DNA of 64,000 nt from Prochlorococcus marinus str. MIT 1013 (GTDB taxonomy: Bacteria; Cyanobacteriota; Cyanobacteriia; PCC-6307; Cyanobiaceae): positions 62,001-126,000 of the forward strand of contig NZ_CP114778.1 in assembly GCF_027359395.1 (NCBI RefSeq), in the 5' to 3' direction. Position 1 is the stretch's first letter, and the number at the start of each line of letters is the position of its first letter. Below the pieces are notes generated by a model that saw only the letters and a program-made list of their open reading frames with translations, had not been told where the DNA came from and searched no databases. The position numbers and the translations under genes are program-made. Positions 18,739-29,973 of this stretch are shown piece by piece.

Positions 18739-19683
18739 TTAAGTTAACTCTCCTCCACAACTAGAGCCAGATCCAGCAGTACAGCCAAAACAATGATTCC
18801 CTATTGAAATAGGATTATTCTTTAAAGATGTAGGTGGAATTAATAGATCATCCAAATGCTTAATTTCACCATTTTTCCTTATTCCAAGTTGTTGGTTGAA
18901 ATCACAATCATATAAATAACCTTTCCAATCAACACTCAGGGTGTTTCTACACATTACTGAATTAAGATTTTCAGGGTTGTGATTATCTTTAAGTAATTTA
19001 TTATATTCTTTTAGTTTACCAATTATCTTTAAATATTTTTCATATCTATTAATTGGCATATTCGCTAAAACAAATAAATTCGAGAAGAAAATACCATATC
19101 TTTCTTTTAGCTCTAGTCTATAAGTATCTTCTAATTCTTTTTGCGATGGTGGAAGTTGCGGACTACTGGGATTATAAACTAAATTCAAAATTAGACCTCT
19201 ATCTTTTATCCCATAGCCATGGAAATTAAGTTGTTTAAGAGCTAATATACTTTTTTCGAAAACACCTTTACCTCTTTGTTTGTCCACATTACCTTCTAGA
19301 TAACAGGGAAGAGATGCTGTTATTTGTACTTCATTTGATGCTAAAAAACTTGCTAAATGTTCATAACCTGGTTCAGTAAGTATCGTTAGATTACATCTGT
19401 CCATGACTTCAACATTAAGACTACGTACTTCTTTTACTAATTGTTTAAAATTAGGATGAAGTTCGGGTGCACCACCAGTAATATCTAGTAGCTTAATATT
19501 ATTAGACTTAATAACTTTAGGTATGATTTTTATAATATCTTCGCTCATCATTTCTGTTCTGCTTGGACTAGCATCAACGTGACAATGGCTACAGGCCTGA
19601 TTGCATTTATACCCTATATTTATTTGCAAAGTATCAAGATAGTCTCTTCTTATTTTTGGGAAGTTTGTTTTATTTATCTCCAT
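18739..19683 (-). CDS. arsS: ArsS-like radical SAM enzyme (arsenosugar biosynthesis type)
   Basis: Radical SAM protein with the cluster motif C27-x3-C31-x2-C34 (YKCNQACSHCH), the GGAPELHP segment and the C-terminal DUF3641-like region ending HCFGCTAGSGSSCGGE. This architecture is that of ArsS, which adds a 5'-deoxyadenosyl group to dimethylarsenite on the way to oxo-arsenosugars. No arsM methyltransferase is adjacent, so the arsenic role is by family only. It converges with the Fur gene; ggpP follows upstream on the same strand after about 90 bases. Confidence 0.85.
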   Translation of the reverse strand: MEINKTNFPKIRRDYLDTLQINIGYKCNQACSHCHVDASPSRTEMMSEDIIKIIPKVIKSNNIKLLDITGGAPELHPNFKQLVKEVRSLNVEVMDRCNLTILTEPGYEHLASFLASNEVQITASLPCYLEGNVDKQRGKGVFEKSILALKQLNFHGYGIKDRGLILNLVYNPSSPQLPPSQKELEDTYRLELKERYGIFFSNLFVLANMPINRYEKYLKIIGKLKEYNKLLKDNHNPENLNSVMCRNTLSVDWKGYLYDCDFNQQLGIRKNGEIKHLDDLLIPPTSLKNNPISIGNHCFGCTAGSGSSCGGELT

Positions 19684-19771
19684 AAAGGTCTATACAATTA
19701 ATAGTATAATAATTATTATACTTAGAAATATTAATTCGCGTGCATATTTTATAAAATTTTTTATTAACATG

Positions 19772-20971
19772 TTAAAAGTTACTAGCTAATTGTTTAAACC
19801 AAGCTATATATTCTTGTGGACCTTCGTTGATAATCATATTGAATTTTAAATCATCATTAGAATCGCTAATGCCTTTCATGTCAGTACTTGTAATTCTTGG
19901 CCTTAAAACCTGATCGTTGCAACTGTTAACAAATATAATCTGATTTTCTTTTTTGTATGATTCTCCCAGCTTTTGGATCAACGTTAAGAAACCTCTGTCA
20001 CTTCCTCCTCTTAGCCAGGAATTAGTTTTACGATCATTGACTGAGGTTACAGTATCACCAACACCTATTAGCAATGGCATTTGATCACTAGGAATTTTAT
20101 TTCTACATAGCTCTATTAATTTATTAATTGTTTTTGGGGCATTTCTAACATTGAAGTTTTCACCGAAAGGTTGAAAGCCAGTTTTATTTGATATGTATTT
20201 ATTTAATAGCAATAAAAGACCTGCTTCTTTTACTGCACCTTTGATAATAAACTGAATATCTGTAGTTCCGAAATCATTTTGAGTTGCATATTTCATTATT
20301 TCTCTGCCATCATTTAATCCTAAATTTGGCATCAAATGTAGATAAAAAGAGTTTTCCAAGCCAAAATTTATAGAATCATTAAGTAAATTATTCATTATTT
20401 TCTCCATAATCATTTGTAAACCTTTTACTTTTTTAATGTCATTTTTTACGTAGTTAAAAATTTCATTAAAGTTTAGAGTAGGAGTAAAGCGAGTATCACA
20501 TACTGCTACATCTATTAATTTATTTCTTAAGTCATTTGATAGATTTGGTAAGAATTTTGTTAATTCATTAGTTAACATTGATCGCATTATCTTTGGTACT
20601 TTTGCTAAAAAGTTAATCTCATTATTTTTTAAGCCTGGATGGTATAAATTACTAAATCTATCTTGAAATTCAACTCCACATGCCGCAAGTCCAGGTAAGT
20701 ACAACCCATTTTCTTTTGCTTCAGTTTTTGAATTAAGTGCATTTTCAACTAAACGATTAACGCCTCTTCTTCCTTCATGTTCCCCACAGGTTAGGACTGC
20801 AAATTTCTCTTTTAATTTTGAAACGTCTTCTACATATTCTTTGTTGATCTTTCTCTTAAGTGGGTCTTGAACTAGTGGGATACATACGCCGTCAAGATCT
20901 TGTACTATTAGGAAATTTCGCTCATTTATTATTGTTTTAATAACTTCTTCTTTTGTCTTAAACATTTTCAT
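19772..20971 (-). CDS. ggpP: Glucosylglycerol-3-phosphate phosphatase-like
   Basis: Resembles cyanobacterial GgpP/StpA, which removes phosphate from glucosylglycerol-phosphate to make the osmolyte glucosylglycerol. HAD-type nucleophile region FLIVQDLDGVC (Asp25, Asp27), the tract LYLPGLAACGVEFQDR, and LIGVGDTVTS near the C-terminus match the family; 399 residues versus about 420. The partner synthase GgpS is not in the window. It is divergent from a GpsA-like gene with 160 bases between. Confidence 0.85.
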   Translation of the reverse strand: MKMFKTKEEVIKTIINERNFLIVQDLDGVCIPLVQDPLKRKINKEYVEDVSKLKEKFAVLTCGEHEGRRGVNRLVENALNSKTEAKENGLYLPGLAACGVEFQDRFSNLYHPGLKNNEINFLAKVPKIMRSMLTNELTKFLPNLSNDLRNKLIDVAVCDTRFTPTLNFNEIFNYVKNDIKKVKGLQMIMEKIMNNLLNDSINFGLENSFYLHLMPNLGLNDGREIMKYATQNDFGTTDIQFIIKGAVKEAGLLLLLNKYISNKTGFQPFGENFNVRNAPKTINKLIELCRNKIPSDQMPLLIGVGDTVTSVNDRKTNSWLRGGSDRGFLTLIQKLGESYKKENQIIFVNSCNDQVLRPRITSTDMKGISDSNDDLKFNMIINEGPQEYIAWFKQLASNF

Positions 20972-21134
20972 AAAAGAAGCCTTCTAATTTTAGCTTACTC
21001 TAGTTCAAATAAATATACACTTTTTTGTTAGTTCTTATTCTTAAATTAGTATATAGATATATATTCAGTATTATAAAAACTATTTTTAAAAGTTTCTTAT
21101 TATTGTATATAATGCAATTTAATGCAAATAAACT

Positions 21135-22676
21135 GTGTTTGAAAAGAATTTAAGAAATAGCTTTTTTACTAAGCCTTATACAAGGGAGTCTATAGCTGTA
21201 AGAATTAGAGAGGTTTTGAATGGAAAAGTAGGATTTTATAGCGTTGGCTTATATCCTGCCTCTCTTGCCTATAATTGTGCAATGCAAAATGAAAGGTTAA
21301 ACATTCTTTTAGCCCCTAGAGATGGAAGAGAACTTTTTGGGGCTTTTTCAGATATAGATCTTGCTGATATGGATAACGGTATCAAAAATAAAATTGAATC
21401 TATATCGACTACAAATGTTGAGAAATCGGGAAGATATAATACGCTCGAGGATTTAATAATTAACTGTGAATTAGTTGTTTTAAGTTCCAATAGTAAACAT
21501 ATAATAAATGACGTTAACTTAGCATTTAAACTCAGAAAAAAACTTAATAGAGATAATGTATTAATTGCCTGTTTGGTTGGATCATTTTGTCATGACTACA
21601 ATTTGAATGAATCCTTTGTATTGTGCGAAAAATTAAACAATCTAGCTTTCTTTTCAGGGTTTCATAGACATGGAGCACTTCGAAATCCATTAGATAGCTT
21701 TACTGCTAATTTTTGTCATCCTGATGCTATGAATGCAATGTTAGGTGCAAAGCTATTAAATAAAATTTCACCAAATATTCAAGTTTCTGCAGGTATACAT
21801 AATGTTGAAGGTCAATATATAAAAGCTGCTAAAAATATATCTTCAATTTTTGCTGGTTTCGGTCATACTTTTCATAAGAATAATCCTGGCTTACTACCGA
21901 CTTTATTAACTTTATTATTAGATCAATGTCTAGATCAGGCCGCCTACGTTTCAATGAGTCGATCAGATAGAGAGGATTTATATACTAAACAACCTTTCCC
22001 TATTACTGAACTTGGATATGGTGTCCAAAGTATAGTGGCATCCTTCCTGAAAGATGGAGATTTTGTTCAGGTAAGAGACCATACTTTTAGTCAGTTGACA
22101 GCTATGGTTGCCGATGTTAGAGGGAGCATGATGTTACCTGTAAGTGGTAACCCAACAAGGAATTTCCAAGCGGGTGAAGTCCTCGCTAAAAAAATGATTG
22201 ATTATAAAAGATGTCCAAAAGGGGTAGATGAATTTATAGAATGGTGCGAAAAATCTGGTCTAAAACGAGGAGCTTTAGAAGGAATAAATTCGTTAAATTA
22301 TTGGCCATATATCTTGAGAAGATATTCAATACCTTTGAATAATTCTTCAATGATAAATCTTTTATATATGTGTATTATGGGTCCAAACAGAATTAAAAAA
22401 GACGTTTATAGTGTTATGACCACTAGTCGTGAACTAGCAAATTATTGTCAAGACTCTGTCAAGTCAATTCATAGTAAAAAAATATCTTATTCGCTAAATA
22501 ATATTCATTTACAAAGTTCTATTGATTTTTTAACAAATTCATTAACTGATAAAGATCGATCGTTTTCTGAATTGAATGAGATTGATTTTGATAATCCATT
22601 AGAATTAGAAGATAAGCCTATTTATAATAAAGTTATAGATTTTATAGAAACTTATATATTAGAATCTAATAAATAA
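21135..22676 (+). CDS. GpsA-like dehydrogenase of unknown substrate (513 residues)
   Basis: The first 200 residues look like a Rossmann domain (GKVGFYSVGLYPASLAYNC, then LVVLSSNSKHIINDV), and a central helix carries AAKNISSIFAGFGHTF, reminiscent of the Lys-Asn-Ile catalytic helix of NAD-dependent glycerol-3-phosphate dehydrogenase (GpsA). It is 180 residues longer than GpsA and otherwise divergent. The start is GTG. It is divergent from ggpP and followed 10 bases later by a kinase-fold gene. Supplying or using glycerol-3-phosphate for glucosylglycerol synthesis would fit, but this is inference. Confidence 0.65.
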   Translation: MFEKNLRNSFFTKPYTRESIAVRIREVLNGKVGFYSVGLYPASLAYNCAMQNERLNILLAPRDGRELFGAFSDIDLADMDNGIKNKIESISTTNVEKSGRYNTLEDLIINCELVVLSSNSKHIINDVNLAFKLRKKLNRDNVLIACLVGSFCHDYNLNESFVLCEKLNNLAFFSGFHRHGALRNPLDSFTANFCHPDAMNAMLGAKLLNKISPNIQVSAGIHNVEGQYIKAAKNISSIFAGFGHTFHKNNPGLLPTLLTLLLDQCLDQAAYVSMSRSDREDLYTKQPFPITELGYGVQSIVASFLKDGDFVQVRDHTFSQLTAMVADVRGSMMLPVSGNPTRNFQAGEVLAKKMIDYKRCPKGVDEFIEWCEKSGLKRGALEGINSLNYWPYILRRYSIPLNNSSMINLLYMCIMGPNRIKKDVYSVMTTSRELANYCQDSVKSIHSKKISYSLNNIHLQSSIDFLTNSLTDKDRSFSELNEIDFDNPLELEDKPIYNKVIDFIETYILESNK

Positions 22677-22686
22677 AATAAACCCT

Positions 22687-23850
22687 ATGGATTATGAAAA
22701 AGTTAAGTATATTACAAAACAATTTTTTAATAAGAGTGAAGTTTTAAAGATAGATTTAATAGATTCTGGTCTTATTAATAAGACGTATATAATTGAACAT
22801 TTAATTTATGAAGAAAAGTCTAGATTTGTTTTACAGTGTCTTAGTAATATATTTGAATCCATTGATAGTGTTAATTATAATCATAAATTAATAACAGATC
22901 ATATTGAGAAAGAAATAAAAATAAATTATCTTAATCTCTTCAATCTTAGATGGGAGGTTCCAAGTTTAATTAGGTGCAAATCTAACAATCTTTTTTTGTT
23001 TCCTTATGGTTCTGAATTTTGGCGAGCAATGGTATATATAGATAATACTTTTAGCCTTGATTCTTTAGAAGATAATATTATGGCTTATCAAACAGGCCTT
23101 GGTCTTGCAAAGTTTCATCTAACCTCTTCCAATCTAGATTTCAGAAAGTTAAAAAATAGTATAAAAGACTTTCATAATACGAAGAAATATATAGACCAAT
23201 TTAATCAGATTCTAAAGGACTATGATTTTGTAAAATTAGATAATAATGTTAATCAAAGGGTTCGAAATTTGATTTTTAGTTTATCTAAGCACATTGCATA
23301 TGTTAACTCTATATTAGAATCTTTAAATCAAAAAAGTATAGAAAATAGTGTTATACATGGTGATCCTAAACTGAGTAATTTTCTTTTTGATATTCAATAT
23401 AAATATGTTGTTTCTTTGATTGACCTAGATACTGTGTCTTCTGGTTATTTACTTACGGATTTGGCTGATTGTATTCGTTCGATTTGTAATAAAGCAGGGG
23501 AAGAACCAGATAATATAGATAGTGTTCATTTTGATGTTAACTTTTGCAAGCATTTTCTCAATGGCTATTTCTCAATAGAAAACCAAAAGTGTGATTACTG
23601 TTTTGGTTTCCTTCCCGAATTCATTTATCTCATAATAGTCGAATTAACTATTAGATTCCTGAATGACTATTTACAATCAAATAGGTACTTCAAAATCAAA
23701 TATCATACTGAGAATCTATATAGAGCAGAGGTTCAAAACCGTTTACTTACTAGTTTCCTTACCCAAATTCCTAAGCTGTCAAATTCACTTCATGAAATTG
23801 GGATTTTTTCAAACCCAACTTTTGTCTCAGATGTACAAAAAATTGTTTAG
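22687..23850 (+). CDS. Aminoglycoside-phosphotransferase-fold small-molecule kinase
   Basis: 387 residues with the APH signature: Brenner-like VIHGDPKLSNFLFD (catalytic Asp and Asn) and the metal-binding SLIDLDTVSSGYLLTDLADC. Enzymes of this fold phosphorylate sugars, choline or homoserine; N-acetylhexosamine 1-kinase is a plausible relative. It starts 10 bases after the GpsA-like gene and probably shares its transcript. Very AT-rich codon use, like the preceding gene. Substrate unknown. Confidence 0.8.
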   Translation: MDYEKVKYITKQFFNKSEVLKIDLIDSGLINKTYIIEHLIYEEKSRFVLQCLSNIFESIDSVNYNHKLITDHIEKEIKINYLNLFNLRWEVPSLIRCKSNNLFLFPYGSEFWRAMVYIDNTFSLDSLEDNIMAYQTGLGLAKFHLTSSNLDFRKLKNSIKDFHNTKKYIDQFNQILKDYDFVKLDNNVNQRVRNLIFSLSKHIAYVNSILESLNQKSIENSVIHGDPKLSNFLFDIQYKYVVSLIDLDTVSSGYLLTDLADCIRSICNKAGEEPDNIDSVHFDVNFCKHFLNGYFSIENQKCDYCFGFLPEFIYLIIVELTIRFLNDYLQSNRYFKIKYHTENLYRAEVQNRLLTSFLTQIPKLSNSLHEIGIFSNPTFVSDVQKIV

Positions 23851-23905
23851 GGTTTTCATAACTACCAACTTGTCACTAGAGTGAATTTGATATTTATTTT
23901 TTCTT

Positions 23906-25980
<2,075 letters not shown>

Positions 25981-25986
25981 TTTTCC

Positions 25987-25993
25987 AAGGAGG
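25987..25993 (+). promoter_or_regulatory. Strong Shine-Dalgarno sequence for metA
   Basis: AAGGAGG lies nine bases before the metA ATG. Such complete sites are uncommon in this window, where most genes show weak or no site, and it fixes the metA start. Confidence 0.9.
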
Positions 25994-26002
25994 TATATAG
26001 AT

Positions 26003-26896
26003 ATGGCTTTAATACTTCCTCGTAGTTATCATAAAATTTCATCAATTGAAAAAAATCATATTTCATGGATTGAGCCTGAATTAGCAGAAAGGCAGGATAT
26101 TAGACCTCTTCGGATTGGGATATTAAATATTATGCCTTTAGGAAAACAATATGAATTTAATTTATTGCACCCTTTAGGACTTTCACCTCTACAAATAGAA
26201 CCTATATGGATAAGACTAAAATCCCATTCATATAGAACCTGGGATTTAGAACATCTAAAAAATTTATACGTTCATTGGGAGGAGGCGATGTCTCCAACGC
26301 CTCTAGATGGGTTGATAATTACTGGAGCACCTGTGGAGCATCTCCCATTTGAAGAAGTCAATTACTGGAAAGAATTAGTAAATTTAATTGAGGAAGCAAA
26401 ATTAAAATGTGCAAGTACCCTAGGACTCTGTTGGGCTGGTTTTGCAATGGCATATATGGCTGGTGTTGAGAAAAATAATTTCAATAAAAAGCTTTTTGGT
26501 GTATATCCAATGAGAAGTCTTGTTCCTGGTCATTCTTTAATGGGAACACAAGATGATGAGTTCCTTTGCCCACAAAGTCGGCATGCTGGTTTACCTGATA
26601 TTGAAATGGAAAAAGCTGAAAAGAAAGGCAAGCTAAGACTATTGGCTCACGGAGAAAAAGTAGGTTATACAATTTTTGAAACTCCAGACCAAAGGCAATT
26701 AATGCACTTAGGACATCCCGAATATAATGTTGATCGATTGAAATCAGAGATGGAAAGGGATAAGAAAAGAGGCGACGTACCGCCTCCTGAAAATTTTGAT
26801 TTGAACAAATCAAATACTTCATGGAGATCACATAGAAACTTATTATTTCAACAATGGTTATGGTTCTGTTATCAACGCGTGAGCCTAAGTATTTAA
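26003..26896 (+). CDS. metA: Homoserine O-acyltransferase MetA-type
   Basis: Acylates homoserine as the first dedicated step of methionine synthesis. Catalytic cysteine near residue 142 in TLGLCWAGFA and the His-Pro-Glu set near 238-240 in LGHPEY are those of the MetA family. Members use succinyl- or acetyl-CoA; since the partner MetY uses O-acetylhomoserine, acetyl transfer is more likely here. 297 residues, normal length. Confidence 0.95.
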   Translation: MALILPRSYHKISSIEKNHISWIEPELAERQDIRPLRIGILNIMPLGKQYEFNLLHPLGLSPLQIEPIWIRLKSHSYRTWDLEHLKNLYVHWEEAMSPTPLDGLIITGAPVEHLPFEEVNYWKELVNLIEEAKLKCASTLGLCWAGFAMAYMAGVEKNNFNKKLFGVYPMRSLVPGHSLMGTQDDEFLCPQSRHAGLPDIEMEKAEKKGKLRLLAHGEKVGYTIFETPDQRQLMHLGHPEYNVDRLKSEMERDKKRGDVPPPENFDLNKSNTSWRSHRNLLFQQWLWFCYQRVSLSI

Positions 26897-26942
26897 CTTT
26901 TCTTATATTTATTCTGATTTAAATTTCTTGCATAAAACAAAT

Positions 26943-28211
26943 TTAATTATTCAAAGGTGGCATTACATTGCTTGGGTCATAAATGGCTTTAATTTCTCGT
27001 AATTTTGGAAGCCAATTTTTGAATGCTGATGATAATTCTTTTTCGTGCCACTCTAAATGTGGATGTATTTGCGCAAGATGCACGCCAGGGCATATGAACT
27101 CTAGATTATTCCAACACTCCTTCATCCATTCAAGGGATCTTTTTCTCTTCGTTTGATCGTTAGCTTCCCAAGCCCCATTAATCCAAGGTTTCCATATCGC
27201 ATCACGATGAATAAATGAAGTATCAAGATCATTTAAATTTGTTACCCCCCCTAATTGTTGAGAAGCTACATAACAATATTTGTTAGGTCTTTTATTGATT
27301 AAATCTTTAAGGATTTTTAAAACTTGTGAATTACTCTCTTGCCATGCAGGGCCAAGTAAACCAAGAACTTCCGAATGGTGTGAATTATTATTTTTATTGT
27401 TTCCTAAGCTTAAGTTTGGTAAAGAGTTCATATCGTTGAATTTATTAATGATTCGATTCCGCGAGAAAGGCAGTCTTTCTAATAAATTAATCAAGATTGA
27501 CTCATCACCAGTATCTTTAACTTCACCAATTGCATGAGCAAAAATATCTTCTCCACATATCCATTGAAAGCTAAGTGAGTTAGGCCAGCTTTCTGCTTGA
27601 TTAATGCATTCAGATAGCTGAGAAAATGTAAGATTCGCTGTCCAACTTATTAGTGGTCTTAGTGGCTGAGTTTTTAACTTTACTTTTGTGATTATGCCAA
27701 GAAATATAGCTGCACCGCAAAGGGCTTTCCATTCAGAAGTTGATTCTTCTTTTGTATTTGGTCGTAATAAATGAAATTCTTTTCCGTTACCCCAAAAACC
27801 TTTAATTTCAATTATTTGATCAATTGCTAGCCCTCTGCTTTTACTAAGTGGACTTATTCCACCGGTCAAGATATATCCCATTCCTGTCTTCCCTGACAAA
27901 CCAATTGGAAAACTTCTTTGATGCTTTTTTAAAAAAGATGATAACTCTCCCATCGTTACACCAGCTTCAATCTCTACATGCTTTTTGTCTAAATCGAAAG
28001 ATATGTTTTGGTAGTTTTTTCTCAGGTCTAAAATCAAATGTTTATCTGCGGCTGCTCTACTTGTAGTTCCTCCACTAGATACTAAAAATGGTTTGTAAGT
28101 TTGTTGGGATGATTTGAGTAATTGGAATAATTCTGTGTTGACAGTTTCGAAAACCCCAAGGACATCACTATCATTGGAATTTTGATTTATTAGTGACAGT
28201 GAATTTTTAAT
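26943..28211 (-). CDS. FAD-linked oxidoreductase (PCMH type), probable ATT start
   Basis: Flavoprotein with an FAD-binding domain of the p-cresol methylhydroxylase type: SSGGTTSRAAADKHLILDL, VEIEAGVTMGELSSFL and the GKTGMGYILTGGIS segment. C-terminus IYDPSNVMPPLNN matches berberine-bridge-like oxidases. The first canonical start is a TTG at 28037, but that would cut off the conserved SGG-containing strand; the frame remains open to 28223, and AAGGAG lies six bases before an ATT at 28211. I therefore begin it there (422 residues). Substrate unknown. It diverges from cbiX. Confidence 0.82.
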   Translation of the reverse strand: MKNSLSLINQNSNDSDVLGVFETVNTELFQLLKSSQQTYKPFLVSSGGTTSRAAADKHLILDLRKNYQNISFDLDKKHVEIEAGVTMGELSSFLKKHQRSFPIGLSGKTGMGYILTGGISPLSKSRGLAIDQIIEIKGFWGNGKEFHLLRPNTKEESTSEWKALCGAAIFLGIITKVKLKTQPLRPLISWTANLTFSQLSECINQAESWPNSLSFQWICGEDIFAHAIGEVKDTGDESILINLLERLPFSRNRIINKFNDMNSLPNLSLGNNKNNNSHHSEVLGLLGPAWQESNSQVLKILKDLINKRPNKYCYVASQQLGGVTNLNDLDTSFIHRDAIWKPWINGAWEANDQTKRKRSLEWMKECWNNLEFICPGVHLAQIHPHLEWHEKELSSAFKNWLPKLREIKAIYDPSNVMPPLNN

Positions 28212-28284
28212 AATTTGCTCCTTTTACTATAATGAATTTCTTAAGTTGATATTTTATAAAACTTTCTTCAATTAAAGTAGATTA

Positions 28285-29313
28285 TTGGCTAAAAGTATTT
28301 TGATTTCTTCGGCATCAATCAATTATCAATATCCATCTAATATTGGAATTGTTTTATGCGGACATGGGAGTAGAGATACTAGAGCAGTAGAGGAGTTTAT
28401 AAATGTAGTAAATAAAATAAAATCTAGAGTACCCAATATTCCACTTGCATTCGGATTCCTAGAATTCAATCGACCAATAATCAGTGAGGCCTTAGACGAA
28501 CTTAGAAATAAGAAAGTAGAGAGAGTAATTGCTTTACCCGCTATGTTATTTGCTGCGGGACATACTAAAAATGACATCCCTGCGCTTTTGAATAAATACT
28601 CTGCTGGAAATGGACTTCCCATTCAATATGGCAGGGAGCTTGGCATAAATTCTTTAATGATTGGTGCAGCAGGAGCAAGAATCAAAGAAATAATTGATAG
28701 TAATCCAGCATTTCCTCTTTCAGAAACATTACTTGTTGTAGCAGGTAGGGGATCGTCAGATCCAGATGCTAATTCAAATGTTTGTAAGATTACAAGGATG
28801 CTTGTTGAGGGATTTGGTTTTGGATGGGGAGAAACCGTTTTTTCAGGAGTAACCTTCCCTCTCGTTGAGCCTGGCCTAAGAAATGCTCTTAAATTAGGCT
28901 TCAAAAGAGTGATTATCTTACCTTATTTTCTTTTCTCTGGAGTTTTGGTAAGTCGTGTTAGGAATCATTCTATGAAAGTTGCAAATGATAATCCTGATGT
29001 GAATTTTTTACACGCAGGTTACTTATCAGACCAAGATTTAGTTATTGATACTTTTATGGAAAGAATTCAAGAAGTTTTTCATGGAGAGAATTTTATGAAT
29101 TGTGCTTTATGTAAATATCGCTCTAATTTATTAGGTTTTGAAAGTGAGGTTGGATATGAGCAGATCAGTCACCATAATCATGTAGAAGGTTGTCTAGATA
29201 TTTGCGCAGAAAATAATGCACACGAACACTCTCATGAACATTTTCCTTATCCACATGCTGAGCATCCTTTAGGACCTGTCACGCTTCGCTCTTTAAATAA
29301 AAGCCAAATATAA
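28285..29313 (+). CDS. cbiX: CbiX-like sirohydrochlorin chelatase
   Basis: Two successive CbiX-type chelatase domains (IVLCGHGSRDTRAV with the first metal His; VVAGRGSSDPDAN in the second, where His is replaced by Arg) and a His-rich tail (about 305-335, HEHSHEHFPYPHAEH). Such proteins insert cobalt or iron into sirohydrochlorin on the way to cobalamin or siroheme. Start is TTG. Corrinoid need is evident from the B12-dependent NrdJ in this window. It diverges from the FAD oxidase. Confidence 0.88.
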   Translation: MAKSILISSASINYQYPSNIGIVLCGHGSRDTRAVEEFINVVNKIKSRVPNIPLAFGFLEFNRPIISEALDELRNKKVERVIALPAMLFAAGHTKNDIPALLNKYSAGNGLPIQYGRELGINSLMIGAAGARIKEIIDSNPAFPLSETLLVVAGRGSSDPDANSNVCKITRMLVEGFGFGWGETVFSGVTFPLVEPGLRNALKLGFKRVIILPYFLFSGVLVSRVRNHSMKVANDNPDVNFLHAGYLSDQDLVIDTFMERIQEVFHGENFMNCALCKYRSNLLGFESEVGYEQISHHNHVEGCLDICAENNAHEHSHEHFPYPHAEHPLGPVTLRSLNKSQI

Positions 29314-29424
29314 AAAAAATAGGTTTAAATTAAAGAATCATTTGTCTCTTTCTTGCATGCGACGCAAGGGACTCGTTATTTATACATTTTTTTAATGTTT
29401 AGTTTCCGCTCTTTTCCCCAGGTG

Positions 29425-29454
29425 ATTTCCACAACTGGTGAAGAGTTTTCCACT
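29425..29454 (+). promoter_or_regulatory. Two DnaA-box-like 9-mers upstream of a DUF2811 gene
   Basis: ATTTCCACA (29425-29433) and TTTTCCACT (29446-29454) each differ by one base from TTTTCCACA, the cyanobacterial DnaA box. They lie in an otherwise empty gap of nearly 390 bases between cbiX and the DUF2811 gene. DnaA binding is inference. Confidence 0.45.
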
Positions 29455-29700
29455 ACAAAAAACTAAAAACCTAGTTTTCGTGAAGGGCTTGTGGGATTCA
29501 ATAGATTTTTTAATAGTAATTTACACTTATATACGTTAGTAGAACAAAATCATTCTCTTTGAGATGCTTCCTCCAAAACTCAAGTTATAGAATGAGTCTA
29601 GTTCTGTCTCAGATTCTTGGTAAAGCTTTTCTTTATCTTTGACGTTTTATTGAAAATTTAAGATCCTTATCTCATAGATTTCGAACTTTTAAAAAAGGAA

Positions 29701-29973
29701 ATGGAGCTTAATCAAATTGAAACTCGTTTTGATGAGATAAAAATTGAAGAGGTCAAATGTTGTGAAAAAGATGACTTGGACCTTATGTCTATAAGTCTTG
29801 AAGCTGAGGTACCCGAAGCTCTTTATGTTGGCATGAAAGATTTTATAAGTGGAAACGAGAATTGGGATCAATCAAAACTTATTAGCTCAGCTATCGCAAA
29901 TTTTCTTTTTCAAAATGGTTCTGATGATAGGGCCGTAACAGAGAAATACTTAAATGATATTTTTAACCTCTGA
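29701..29973 (+). CDS. DUF2811-family small protein
   Basis: 90 residues. Residues 25-90 match the cyanobacterial DUF2811 pattern: SLEAEVPEALYVGMKDFI, a WDQ motif, then AIANFLFQNGSDDRAVTEKYL. Two related genes lie near the right end of the window. Probably a small helical cytosolic protein; function unknown. Its 3' end overlaps the convergent GMC gene by 11 bases. Confidence 0.82.
   Translation: MELNQIETRFDEIKIEEVKCCEKDDLDLMSISLEAEVPEALYVGMKDFISGNENWDQSKLISSAIANFLFQNGSDDRAVTEKYLNDIFNL

Noticed and set aside
26481-26831. A 116-codon minus-strand open frame inside metA.
   Set aside because: Opposite strand of a clear metabolic gene; no separate coding signal.
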